Of a stretch of 64,000 nt of DNA, positions 15,401 to 26,830 are shown in pieces. The position numbers were made by a program, and so were the translations under genes. Under the pieces are notes generated by a model. The model saw nothing but the letters and a program-made list of their open reading frames with translations. It searched no databases and had not been told where the DNA came from. This stretch comes from Hysterangium stoloniferum (Eukaryota; Basidiomycota; Agaricomycetes; Hysterangiales; Hysterangiaceae): the NCBI GenBank assembly GCA_015178975.1, contig WHVD01000059.1, forward strand, positions 124,001-188,000, given 5' to 3'. Numbering within the stretch: position 1 is the first letter of the stretch; every line of letters begins with the position of its first letter.

Positions 15401-18400
15401 TAAAACCCGCATAAACACTGGCAGAGTGTTGACTAGACACAAACTGTGATATTTCCCGACCAAACCTGATGATAAACATTCGAGAACACCTCACTTGGAG
15501 GATCTTATATGCGGTTTTCCACAAATTATCAACCCCACTATACCCTAAAGAGGGAATAAATAAATATATACGGAAGGACAGAGCGCTTTACATTGAACGA
15601 CATAAAAATGTATTGTTCATCCGGATAATAAACTCCATCAGGGATTTGGGAATGTCTACACCCATTATGTAGACTCCCTGGCCTCCCTAGACTCCCTAGA
15701 TCTATAGTAAGCTTTTATACCGACTAGTAAATAGGGATCTCGCGAAAGTAGTGTGTCTAACCGAGTCTAGCCAAGCTAGCTAGCTCTCCTAGATGGGTCT
15801 AGACAATATAGACGGCATACTTACTGATCTTCCCACTTTCCTGATGTCTCGTGTCAACAAGAATACCGCGATCACCCACGACACCGCTAGGATTGACCAA
15901 GATGCTGTTGAGACTAATCCCACAACCAAAGCGGAAGGACGCGAGCGGCCCGGCTACTCCATCCTGCCCTGGACGCTCCACAACAACAATAATCTCACGG
16001 CGGCGTGGAACTCCATATACTTTACAGAGGGCTAATAACCGAACCCTCTAATGAGCCTTCGTCAGGAAGAAAGCAGCCTTACCAACCAAGAACTGCGTCA
16101 TAAAATGCAAATAATAGTTCAAGACGGTTTACGGAGTCGTGCAGTGCTTTCGCGTGGGTCTTGAAAACAAGACGAGTGTGAATTCAATCCAAAAAAGGCA
16201 GCATCGATATCCGCATGCTGTCGTCAAGGTTACAGAGAATTAGATTGACTCGGCGCTGTATATTTCCGGGTTCAGCACGTACATTCTCGCGGTGATGCCT
16301 CACGATGAAACATGCCGAGGAAAATTGCTCTCATTCTCCCTGCCCGGTATGCATGGCGTGCAGTTATCCTTGATGGCCGGGTACACGCGACATCCGCCAA
16401 GCTGTCCTTCGGCTATCTGGCTCTCCCGACCGACCAGGACACATGCTGAGGACGTCTGAAACGTGAAACCACCCTCCGATATTCGAGTGTCCAGGTTTTG
16501 CCGCCTCGAGATCCTCCATTTATCTGTATTGCCATCATAAGTAATGCTGCTGTCAAAACCAGCCATTTCCATGATTTACACAGGTGCCAGATGATCCCAC
16601 GAGCAACGGAACTAATGGCGGTCGCGATAGTTAAATGGAAGGCTCTAGTACGGTCCAACAGGTACGCTGCTGTAGAGTCCGCGTGTCAAACGCTTTGCAT
16701 CTCTTGCCGCTGCCGTAATACGCTCTGGGTAGCTTTGACTCCACGCTGAGAATATGCTGGAGATAATCAATGAGGAAGCGAATTTCTCCCTGGTTGCCAA
16801 CTAAAAATTCAAACCACGGTCCCGTCTAGGCGGCCTGATTGAGAAGGGTAGTTTGGGATTTATGACGTAGCCTCAGAACCCATGGCTATATTTTCGAACA
16901 GCCCAGAAGCCGATGACACCAGAAAAGGCGCCTAATCCTGGGGCGTGCTTTGTCTGGAACAAATACCTTTCCTGGAAAACGGCGTGAAAGCTCGATAAAG
17001 CGAAAGAGTCTTGTGAACGCACCACATACAGCTATCCTGAGGGTTTAAAATCTCCGCCACAACGTGTGGGAACTAGTAGATCGTTCAGTTCAGATAATTT
17101 TTATAAGTTTTAATTCGCGAAAGGAACGAAAACGAAAACGAAAGGGAAAGATTATTCTATTGTGAGTCGGCATCAGGATGTCGGTGATGGTGAAACTAGT
17201 GTGTCAAAAATTTTCATTGATCATACCAAGAATTCTCGTACTCAAGTCTCTGGCTAATAAATTCACTTGCTGCTTCTGCACCTAACTCGGTACGGGGAAG
17301 GGGCTATGTCAACCATCCACCCTCCGTCTCCCGACGTCATAATATATTCTTTTTTGCAAGTAAGCACAATATGGTAGTCCTAAATTAAAGACGGACGCAT
17401 TATAAAATTCTGGCTGGCAAGCTTTCTCCTCATAGTTATGTCATCTAGAGATGGAAGTGACAATCGTGGAATACGTCAGAGATGTGGCAGTGGACATTGG
17501 CAGTACTATTGATCAAATGGGGCCGATGCATCTGGATATTCTGGAAGTACTTTCGTAGTGGCGTGAGGGGAAGACATACGGAAGATCGAACGCGGTAAAA
17601 GACACAGAAATTAACCTTGGAGCCGTAAGAATTGAGGATCCATTGTAGAGGCTGTGTATAACATAAATTCCGCCTCAAAGGGGAGTACTACGTAGGAATG
17701 AGGATATCGCATTTGCTGCGGTTAGCACGTCTCATGAGACTTGACCCATGAGGGGCTATTGATGTCACCTGACGTTCAATGAAATTTTTTCGTAGAATTC
17801 CACTGTTTTTCTATACTTGATATAGCATTTTCTCAAATGCTCTCCAAGTACTTGAATATTTGGCACTTATTAGACACACTTGAGCACTAGTACTTATATA
17901 ATGCGCGGGTGCGTTTCATCACAGAACAAACTCTTTTACTTTTGGCTCACAGCCAAATATCAAGATCCTGTACATCATAGTTATGCAAAAATACCCCGGA
18001 ATACAACCGGAATAGCACCTGTGCGCCCAGGATGATCGGTAGTAATCCTAATCCGGTCTGAACTATGTGTCACCTTTAGTGGAAGCAGTCAATTTAGAGT
18101 CAAATGCTTAATTGATCGTGGTTTAAAAATTTACACGGGTCCAATAGATTTCATGCCAGTTACCAGGACCTCGGCTTTTATTAATTATTGGCACCTGCTC
18201 GTGTGAGCCCGCGACTTGTGTGCATTGCCCTTTGCTTGTGTAGAACTCGCGCACACAGCAGCGCACTCTTTATCAGAATCGAAGAAGGAGAGAAATTTTA
18301 GGCTCATTGCGCCCAAGCAAGTGTTCTGTTAGACCCCGCCAGACATGGGCTTTTATTTACATTTATCAGAGTCTTTTTTGCCTGACAGACCATGCCTAGT

Positions 18401-18835
18401 GTTATTTGAGTGTATTTTCCGCTTCCTGCCTCACCCACCCTGTATATTTCCACGTTTCTCTCAACGGTGTATCATCATCATCTTCGAAATATACGTACGG
18501 CCGGCGCTTGCCCACTTGAACGCCAGTTGTGTCGCCACAAAGGAAAGTGTCGATTAGGTCACCTTAAAGCTCATTACACACAAAGCCAATTGACATAATT
18601 GTGAGGGTATCATGACATGCGTGAAGGGATGTAAGACTGTATTAAGTCGGTCATGACTAAACAAAACGGGTGGGAGACGATGAGGTGCGGAGGAAAGGAA
18701 GGGATAGTGACGAAGGCGAAAGCAGAAGACTCCAGAAAGATTGATTGAATGGGAGAAGTAGGCGGGTGGATTCTAAAACGAGATATAAAAGCGAGTTTAC
18801 TGTAGTGCGTCCCAAACTCCAAAAGTTGAATCAGA
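12411..18835. other. 6.4-kb gene-poor region
   Basis: The only open frames are short (up to 125 codons), overlap one another on both strands and match no family I recognise. I see no LTRs, terminal inverted repeats or tRNA. Small features are a cluster of CTCCCTAG-type motifs near 15670-15700 and a purine run of GAAAAC units near 17125-17150. The right end presumably carries the 3' UTR of the KAP123 gene. Confidence 0.55.
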
Positions 18836-21800
18836 TCATGCTGAAGGGAGGTATATACCCAGGCCTGTTACCCGGACCTTCTCAGGTACTTGACTATTGA
18901 ACAATACAAGCAAGTCTAAAATGCCTGCTCGTGTCTCGTCGCCAAGCTGATCGGGACCATCGGGGTTCAACACATATACGAAGACGTTGAGTAACTTGTC
19001 GAGGTAAGGCGCGAGAACACCCGAATTGCCGTGCATAAGGTGGAAGATCGCGCGGAAAATGGGTCGATTCTCGAGGAAGTCAGTCTTGATGGGAAGACAT
19101 CCGATCAGGATCGGTAAGACCTATAAATAAAACAATTAGACAAACATAGCTAAGGTAATCAGGGGGGGGGGGGGGGGCACTAACCTGGCCAAGCGGCACC
19201 GCAGCAGTGTTTTTAACGATCATACGAGCAACAGCGCCTGCCGCATTATCGTGCGCATGTAATGCCGCAGGAATCGAACCCTCGTCGACCTCAAATAAGG
19301 GACGCAACGCAGCGAGGAGAGGGAGGTAGTGAGACGAAAGATCCGTTTCCGAGTTTTCAATCAGCATACCCGCCGCAAACGCGCCGTTGCTCTGGACTTG
19401 TCGGTCAGAGTCCGTCAAAGCTGCGGAGAGAAGCTGGAGGATGGACTAGAAAGTTATGAAAATTAGAAGCCGTGAAAATCACCAAAATAAGAGGGAATTT
19501 ACTTCGGTGAAGGGTGTGATAGCGCCCTTCATTCCGCCAATGATCTCACCCATACAGCCCACTGTTGACGACCTATCACTGACGGACCGTCCCTTGCCCT
19601 ACACAACAACATCAACGAATGTACACGATTAGTGCAGCGTAGCCATCAACACGCACATAGTATTTGACGATCAAAGGGAAGAAAGTTTGGAACGGCTCAG
19701 TAAACTGACGTCCAAGCGCAGATGCAAGCGCGGCAACAACATCAGCAGCAGCGCTGACGAGCATAGAATCCTCCTCGGATTGTTCTTCTTCTTCAAAGGC
19801 CTCGCCTTCCTCTTGGTCCGGGTCCAACTGGCAGACGGCCTTTTGCTCAAGGATGGTGGAGACAATCTCAAAGATGCCTTTTACATCTAAATGGAATCAA
19901 GGACAGTCAGCTCACGAAAAGATATATGAAAAACTAAACGTTTTACGTGACTCGACGAAGCCAGGACCGACTTCATTGATGGTCTCAGCAAGCCCAACCA
20001 ACAGAGTGGAAACCGATGTTCTAAAAAAAGACCGAGGGTCAGTTCTCGTTTAAAAACACAGCGATCAAACAAATAAAATCAGATGGAGAATCGCGTTTGT
20101 CTCATATGTCCTTTGGACGTCGAAGTGAGCTGAGTTTACGAAGATATTTCATCATAAGGTGACCAAAGGTAGGCCATTGAAGAGGGGGAAAATGCACGAG
20201 ACACCTACTTCTCATCATCCTCTGCAGCGGCCTCAAGAATTTTAGGAAGAATGTGATTAATCAAATCACGGACATTTTGGTGAAGTGGGACCTGCTAATA
20301 GAGACAAGAAATATCATTAATCAAAAGGTCAAAGAAGAACCCAAAATCATCAACTCACAAGAGGCAACCCCGCAACCCACTCAGTCGGTTCCGATAACTG
20401 ATAGAATACTTGACAGATGGAGAACAACGAATCATAACTTGCTTTACGGACGCCATCGCTGAAGTGCTGTGTAAGTTCGACAAGTTCGAGAGTGATACTC
20501 TCGACATAGGGCAAGAAATGACTCTTCGTTGCAACGAAGATAGCGCCGACAGAACCAGCGGCGTTCTGCTTCTCAATGCAGATTGCAGAAGAAATCTTGA
20601 AGAGCTCGTCAACGTCTACTTCAACATTATCCTGTACTGGGATGGCATTAGACGACGACTCTCCAGTAGCGAAGGAAGTAGCGCTGCCTGTCACTACATA
20701 TAAATAAATGCCATTTAGTCAGTGAAAGGTATACAATGGTCAATACATACAAGCTTCATCATCGAGAGAATGTTCAGGCTGTTGAAGACTCTTGATAATC
20801 GCAGGGACGGCAGTAGGCAGATACACCGCAAACTCCTCGCCGAAGACATCAGCCATCACATCGAATGTAATAAAACTGCATTCCGACAAGCGTGGATCAC
20901 CAGATTCGAGGAAAGCAAATGCTTGCCTCATGCAGTCTGCAAAGTATGGCCGGAACATGTCCTTACCAACAGCCTGAGCGATGGTGCCGAAAGAGTCCAT
21001 AGTGATACCCTTGAGCTCTACCTCCTCGACCGAGCTGCCGAGACCGAGGAATCGCTGTATTTTACTGACGGTGCCTTCGAAGTATGGGATAAACCGCTCC
21101 TTTGAAGAATGAGCAGCGCTACCGATAGCACCCATAACAACGGATTGAATTGCGACGGGCACGGTATCCAACAACACTATCAAGCGCTCCATGATCATGT
21201 TCAAGTACGGGTCAACATCGTTCGGGAGAATCTCAAGCATACTGTCGAGGGCAATGCACGCCTGTTTCTGCGTTGCGGGGCTGTTGAGCAGCTCGAGGAT
21301 AGCAGGCATGAGAACAGCGTGACGGGAAGCGCAATCCTCTTCACAGTACTCGCATAGACATCCAATAGCTGTGCAAGCAGCTTTCCGTACCTCAGCGTCA
21401 CTGTCCGCCATACCGCGATCGATGATAGCCCACACGTCTTGCATATGGTTGGAAAGGTATTCGGCGATACCTTCAACACAGGTACCGAGCATCATCAGTG
21501 CTGCACGACGGTGACTCGGCTCCGCGGAGAGCATATACTGCTGGACCAATTGTCGGACTGGAGGGAAGATTTGGGAAGCGGGAAGGGAAAGGGCAAGGAC
21601 ATCAATGACGCGTAGAGCACTCTACAAATTACAGTCAACGGCCGATAACAATTGGCAAGAAGAGAAGCGCACTCGTGATGGAGACTCGTCATCAGGGTCA
21701 TCGGGAATAGGCTCTGTCGCGATGGGAAGGAGACCTTCCAAAATCTGAGCAGCCAAATGGTTGCTCTGAATCTTGGTACGTTTGCTGTATCAAATTAGTA

Positions 21801-23055
21801 TATGGCCATATTGCCAACGGCCAATCATCTACTCACTATTTGACGGTCCAGTTGAGCGCGTTGAGAATCATGTTACGAATGTCCTCCTCGACATTCCGGC
21901 TTCCAGCATACTGGAGGAGGAACTGCACCAGCTGCGGCACATGTTTTGATAGTAAAGGAGTTTCCTGACGCGAATTCAATGCAAACACATGGTGGAACAA
22001 AAAATATTACTTGCGAGGATAAGAAGTGTGTCAAAGACATCAAAGATCTCACGGGACTTTTTCTCGTCATTAGCCTCAATAACTTGTCCGAGCACAGCCA
22101 TGATACTAGGAAGGACTTCCTGGTATTGCCTCTGAACTACAATGAGTATAAAGCGATGACTTGACGCGGAAGGCACGCACAATGGCAGCCTTTTGATCTA
22201 CGTCAATGTATTCTGCCATAGCACCCAGAGCCCTGGTAGCAAGGTAAGCCAACAATAGCGCAACAATGCGCCCAACTTACCTAACGGATGTGACTCGCAC
22301 CTCCAGAGAGTCGTTATCATGCGCAAGGGTACTGAAGAGGTTAAAGAAATCAGAGAGCTGAGGCATCAACTCGCTGCCAATTTTTTCCAGAATCTGGCAC
22401 AGTGTGAAGGCACCAGTTTCTCGTTGAGATACAATGTTTGATGTTGCAGTTTGGAGTAACGATGGCAACAAGTTGGGCCATGACCCAAGAGGCAGCTCTA
22501 TTTCAGCGATGGCGGCGATGACACGCGCAATAGCATGTCGAGCGAGGACACTTAATCCACTTATGAGAGAAAGCCCTATATATATGCAAAGAAACATACT
22601 TTTGTTCGTTAAATGTAATCTCGAGGATCTTATCCCTAATCGTCTGTCGTGTCTCAGAAGGGACTGATTCCCATAGAGCCCCACTCGCATTAGCAGTTCG
22701 TTTTCTTAGTTCGACAGCTGCCAATTGTCGGATCTGTGGGTATGATCTAGCAGCTACTGAAAGGATTGTTGCAAGGACGTACGTTGTTCTCAGGAGAGGT
22801 CGCAATGATCTCGAACAATGCAGGGATGCATCGAGGATCCTTATAGTAATCTCTGCTAAGAGTAGCAGTAGCCTACGCGTTCCATAAAGCCTGTAAAGAT
22901 ATGCAAAAGGAGAGAAACTACATGAACTGACAGCCTTGATAATAGTAGTATCTGGTGCGGTGGTCTGTTGCAGAAGACCGTGCAAATTTTGAACGAAAAT
23001 CGGCTAAAGAACATGAGTAAGTCGCAAGTACGAGAGCTACGTGACATACATCCAT
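18836..23055 (-). CDS. KAP123: Kap123/importin-4 type karyopherin beta
   Basis: HEAT-repeat nuclear import receptor; Kap123/importin-4 carries ribosomal proteins and histones through the nuclear pore in a Ran-dependent way. I splice 17 exons: 23055-23050, 23003-22932, 22872-22783, 22733-22600, 22550-22281, 22232-22181, 22131-22015, 21964-21837, 21784-21673, 21621-20751, 20693-20359, 20291-20209, 20020-19947, 19886-19657, 19598-19503, 19445-19185 and 19120-18836. The sum is 3216 nt, 1071 aa, close to the roughly 1100 aa usual for the family. The N-terminal importin-beta region contains IRQLAAVELRKR. Family landmarks further on are LILETPLLSKHVPQLV, LNALNWTVKYKR, LLVGLAETINEVGPGF and GRSVSDRSSTVGCMGEII. 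Exon 1 is only ATG GAT. One intron is GC-AG (22014-21965) and the largest is 188 nt. The splice site at 22180-22132 and the read-through C-terminus are my least certain choices. Confidence 0.93.
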
Positions 23056-25375
23056 AATGTGAAGGAAAGGAGAAGGGGAGGATCGTGGTACGAGCGTGAC
23101 CTGCAAAAGAAAAATTTGGACGGGATCTTCCTCTACGCTTCCAGCCGTACGGCGCACTCAGTCCTATACATATAGTACTTCTACATAAGCAGGCACGAAC
23201 AGTTATTTAAACAACGAAACTGCAAAGCCAAGGGACCAATAAACCATACACTAGAAGAAGTAGTAAAAATGGTGGACGACATCGACCGTCACAAATATAC
23301 CAGAAAGCAAAGCAGAAAACGCCGTTGCAAAGGGCAAAGGTATCCGAAAGTAAGAATTATTCTATCGCTTGGCAAAGTGGATAACCAGTCCATTCTTTTC
23401 TCTATAAGTATTGCCTCTGTAGGACCACTATTCATATTAAAAGACGAGAGTATGTCATTGTGGATTGTGTTAAAGAATAGGTATATACAAGGTTCAATCC
23501 GCCGTCTTCGTGCATGGTGTGTATTCCCGAATTGGTTCAATAAAGACGGAACCTATTTGCAAGAGGCAGATAAAATATTTCTAGGCTATTAGAACAAGTA
23601 CTGACCCGAAAATGCCGAGGTTGTGATGGGTATGACCCCAGTCGACGCCGTTAATACCATTGAACATAGTGTCACGAGAGCAGTGGATAATAATCCAATT
23701 GGAATGTGGCCACTTCTCGTTACACCTGTCGACGACCCATTTTGTATACATCAAACGTTTCTGAAAAATAATTAGGTGAAGTATTCTGAAATCATTACTC
23801 ATTCTCTAGCTGTGAGGTCACTTTTTATCGTAGGGTGTCGACGACCACTGCGACGGTGTCGGTGGATCCTCTTTGCGCGTTGCAACAATTCCTCCAGATC
23901 CCGTTTAATGAGGGCATTTCCCCTTGCTGTTGCATAATGTGCCCATCTCGGCTTTCGTGTCCAAATGCCACACCCGCTGGCAGCGCTATGGTCGAATTGC
24001 ATGGCGGCAACCAGTGGCGCAAGCAAAATTTTCATGGCGATGAGTTGTTCGTGAGTGAATTAAAAAATCCAACTATCCTACACATTAAGTGGATGCCCGA
24101 ATAGCCAGGTTGAACGTGAGAGGAGCTTGAGGAATCTCTAACGCAACAGTAGGTTCAGTCGCGTAGTCTTTGCTATATTGATCCAGCGCAAAGTTCCTAA
24201 TCGAAGGAGACAGCCTGAAACCAGTCAGTCTTCGCTAGAAGCATCCCCTTTGGAATTGCAGGTGCTACGGCTAGCCTAATACTCCGGCGGGAAAACTTCC
24301 CAGAAGGTATGTTGAACTCCTAGGCACGTTTCTGTGTCGGCAAGGAAAAAAAAGGGGGTATTGAGAAAGAAGACCCGAGCGATCTCGGACAATTGGAGCG
24401 GTACATCAGTAAAATAGTTTTAATCGGGAAGGCTCACAGAAGAGTTTCTTCCTATCTGCAAGCGTCAAAAAACATTCTGGCCGTCGTAGAGGGCAGTAAT
24501 TCTAGACTCAAAAATAGTCATTGAGAGTAATATTGCTTCATTTAAGCAGTTGATTCAGAGTATCATGTTGGTAGATTATCTCCTGTGACGCAACATGGGC
24601 ACGCCGTGAGGGATCGTGAACATTAGTGCTGCTAGCGTTAAAAATACTATTACTGCTCTGCCATGACTTTTAACTTACGGGCTCATTATGACACTCAATG
24701 GCATGATTCATTAACAATGTTGAATAAGAGCCCGTGTTTACGTACAATGAAGAAAAACACGCTGTAATGTGGTCGTACGGTGTACTTTACAATTTACTAC
24801 TCACGCCGAATAGACGTCCATTCGTACGGTTTTCACGAAATCTACTAAAAGATAGGAAGAGAACACACCTTGAATCATGGAAAACGAGTGAATGGTCGAG
24901 TGGAAAATAAAAGTGGTGGCTGAGTCCAGAGTAGAGACAGAATTGTTATTTCAGTGCAACCGAATTGCTTCTTAAAAGGACCGAATCCTGGCACTGTCAC
25001 TCTGACAAGTGGCCTAGTAAGGACCTAAATGGGATTTCAGGACCGAGTCCTTGGTATTCAGAGACATCATTGAAAAGACCCGGGTTTATTCTAAGCGCTT
25101 CGATATAATACTTCATTCGGCGGCTCAAGGAAGGTAATATTTCGCCCATTATCGTTGCAAAAGTACCATCGGTGTGTAATCATTTGTTCACGCAAAACTA
25201 TATAAAAGACAATCCAACTTCTAGCATAGACAACTCCAAGATCTGTGTATTGAGTGATCCATCGATATATTTCAAGAGCCTGGAATTAACCTAGTATGTC
25301 AATCATTCATTCATTGAGATCATCTGGTGCCGATTCCTGAGATGATGGCCAAATGAAGAGACATACACGCTTTGC
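23056..25375. other. mostly non-coding region between KAP123 and kinase fragments
   Basis: The left end is the KAP123 promoter side. Apart from the possible exon at 23606-23760, the open frames are short and unrecognised. No transposon termini are visible. Confidence 0.5.
23606..23760 (-). CDS. possible coding exon of an unrecognised gene
   Basis: A 155-nt open stretch is bounded on the minus strand by a good acceptor (TTTTTTCAG before AAACG) and a good donor (GTCAGT). It encodes an aromatic-rich peptide including KWVVDRCNEKWPHSN and NGVDWGHTHHNLG, which looks like real protein rather than random sequence. An upstream frame (24035 to about 23800) begins with a signal-peptide-like MKILLAPLVAAM, but I could not join it cleanly. 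I do not recognise the family; it may be a remnant. Confidence 0.3.
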
Positions 25376-25800
25376 GTGCGAGAGAGGTCTCGACTGGCCG
25401 TTATGTACTGCTTAACAGACATATCAGAAGAATTCGGCGATCATGCAAAAGCCTGTGTCCAAGAAATCATATTACGAAGAAAAGTCCGCCATCCTAATAT
25501 CATTGAAATGATTGATTGCTACTTTCATAATGACGTTGTTTGGACCGTCTTTGAACCATTTGAGATGAGTCGTGCTCTTGTCACAATTATCGACCAGGCT
25601 GCTTGGAAAATTTCAGAGGAGATTGCAGTCATCAGTGAGAAATTGCCAAAGGCTTGGAGTACCTTCATCATCAAGAAGTCATCCACAGAGACTAAAGAGC
25701 GATGCTGTCCTTGTCAATATTCACGGGGAGGTAAAACTCTGTCAGTTTCTTTAATTTTGGCCAATATCAAAAAGAAGTATCTCAAGTCTCTTTCTTAGAT
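25376..25800 (+). pseudogene. STE20-type kinase N-lobe and catalytic-loop fragment, frameshifted
   Basis: The translation contains VQEIILRRKVRHPNIIEMID, the alpha-C helix and following strand of a STE20/PAK-like kinase. In the next frame comes GLEYLHHQEVIHRD, the start of the catalytic loop, followed directly by a stop. A third frame continues as SDAVLVNIHGEVKL. A normal kinase would read HRDIKSDN..L without a shift, so at least two small indels or substitutions broke it. The ATP-binding lysine region (LAVMYCLTD) is also degenerate. No activation loop or C-lobe follows on this strand; a matching C-lobe lies inverted at 26519-26830. Confidence 0.65.
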
Positions 25801-26518
25801 GATTTTAAATTTAGAATTTTGAGCCTTGACTCGATAAAATCCGTACCATTAATTAAACCATCATCCAGTCGGTCTTATCTCACAGCACAATTCGAGAAAT
25901 GTTGCTATTTTTCATGGTGGCATAATTGATGTGCTATATTTTCTTCGAGACATACTGCGCACTTTCTGCATGAAGTACCGTACGTTCGGGCTTACGTCCT
26001 TGAACTTGATAGATTTCCACATTCTCTCATCCGCCAGTACATGACAAGTCCAAGTCCCAACGTCGAATTGATTGTATGGACCGTCAGCGCAGCGTTCCTC
26101 CTCAGTTCCTATTTACTGCTCGGAGCCACTATACAGCAGGGGACTGGGTCGCGGTAGTAAGTTTTAATCAGTGTATCTGTGAGGGTTAAGTTCAGCAGAG
26201 TTGGCATTTCTTTTTCAGTCCTTTCGCAGGCCTCTGCACCAGCCCCATCGTTCTCAGTCTTAGTACGCTATGGCACGTCAGATTTATATCCAACCCAAGT
26301 CACCGAATAATCATAGAAATACATCGCATTTGCTTACTATGATGAAGGTACTAGATAAACCACTTTGAAACTATTGGTAAATGCGTGGTCTTCTACATAG
26401 CTCTGATGCCACCCTTGACAAAGGGCTCTAGAGAATATATGGTTGCGGCACATTTGATGAAGCTATTATAGTATGTTAATGAAAGGTGTTTGCGTAATTA
26501 AAAATAATTATTTTATAC

Positions 26519-26830
26519 TACCTCTAAAATATTAGTAGCCGATAGCCTCTGCTCGGGATTGATATGCAAGGCAGAGGCTAGGTAATTTAGGAAAATAGCG
26601 GTGAGCTCGCTTGTTTTCTTGATACTAGGTGTGCCATTAGTAGCGATTAGTGCCATGGCTGCCACAAGGTCTTCGTGTAAATATGGCGGTTCACCATCCA
26701 AGATCTCTATATAAGTTCAGGAAAATATATGCCATTTTTATGCTTAGAGCACTGACCTATCGCAGTGATTCCGAGGGCCCAGATATCAATTTTTGACCCA
26801 TAATCAACACCAGGCTGAAGCATATCCAGG
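26519..26830 (-). pseudogene. STE20-type kinase C-lobe fragment
   Basis: Two exons (26830-26757 and 26706-26519) joined over a 50-nt GT-AG intron give YGSKIDIWALGITAIE, then ILDGEPPYLHEDLVAAMALI, a NGTPSIK segment and NPEQRLSATNILE. This is the alpha-F to alpha-H part of a PAK-like kinase, close to the intact gene at 7780-10371 but clearly diverged. The APE-motif region just upstream is frameshifted: Trp and Met-Leu-Gln-Pro fall in different frames. The fragment points toward the N-lobe fragment at 25376-25800. Confidence 0.65.

Noticed and set aside
18610..18835. Alternative KAP123 ending with an extra intron and exon down to 18610
   Set aside because: A GTAACA donor and TTCAG acceptor exist, but the added residues look random, while reading through gives PEKVRVTGL, similar to the usual short family C-terminus.
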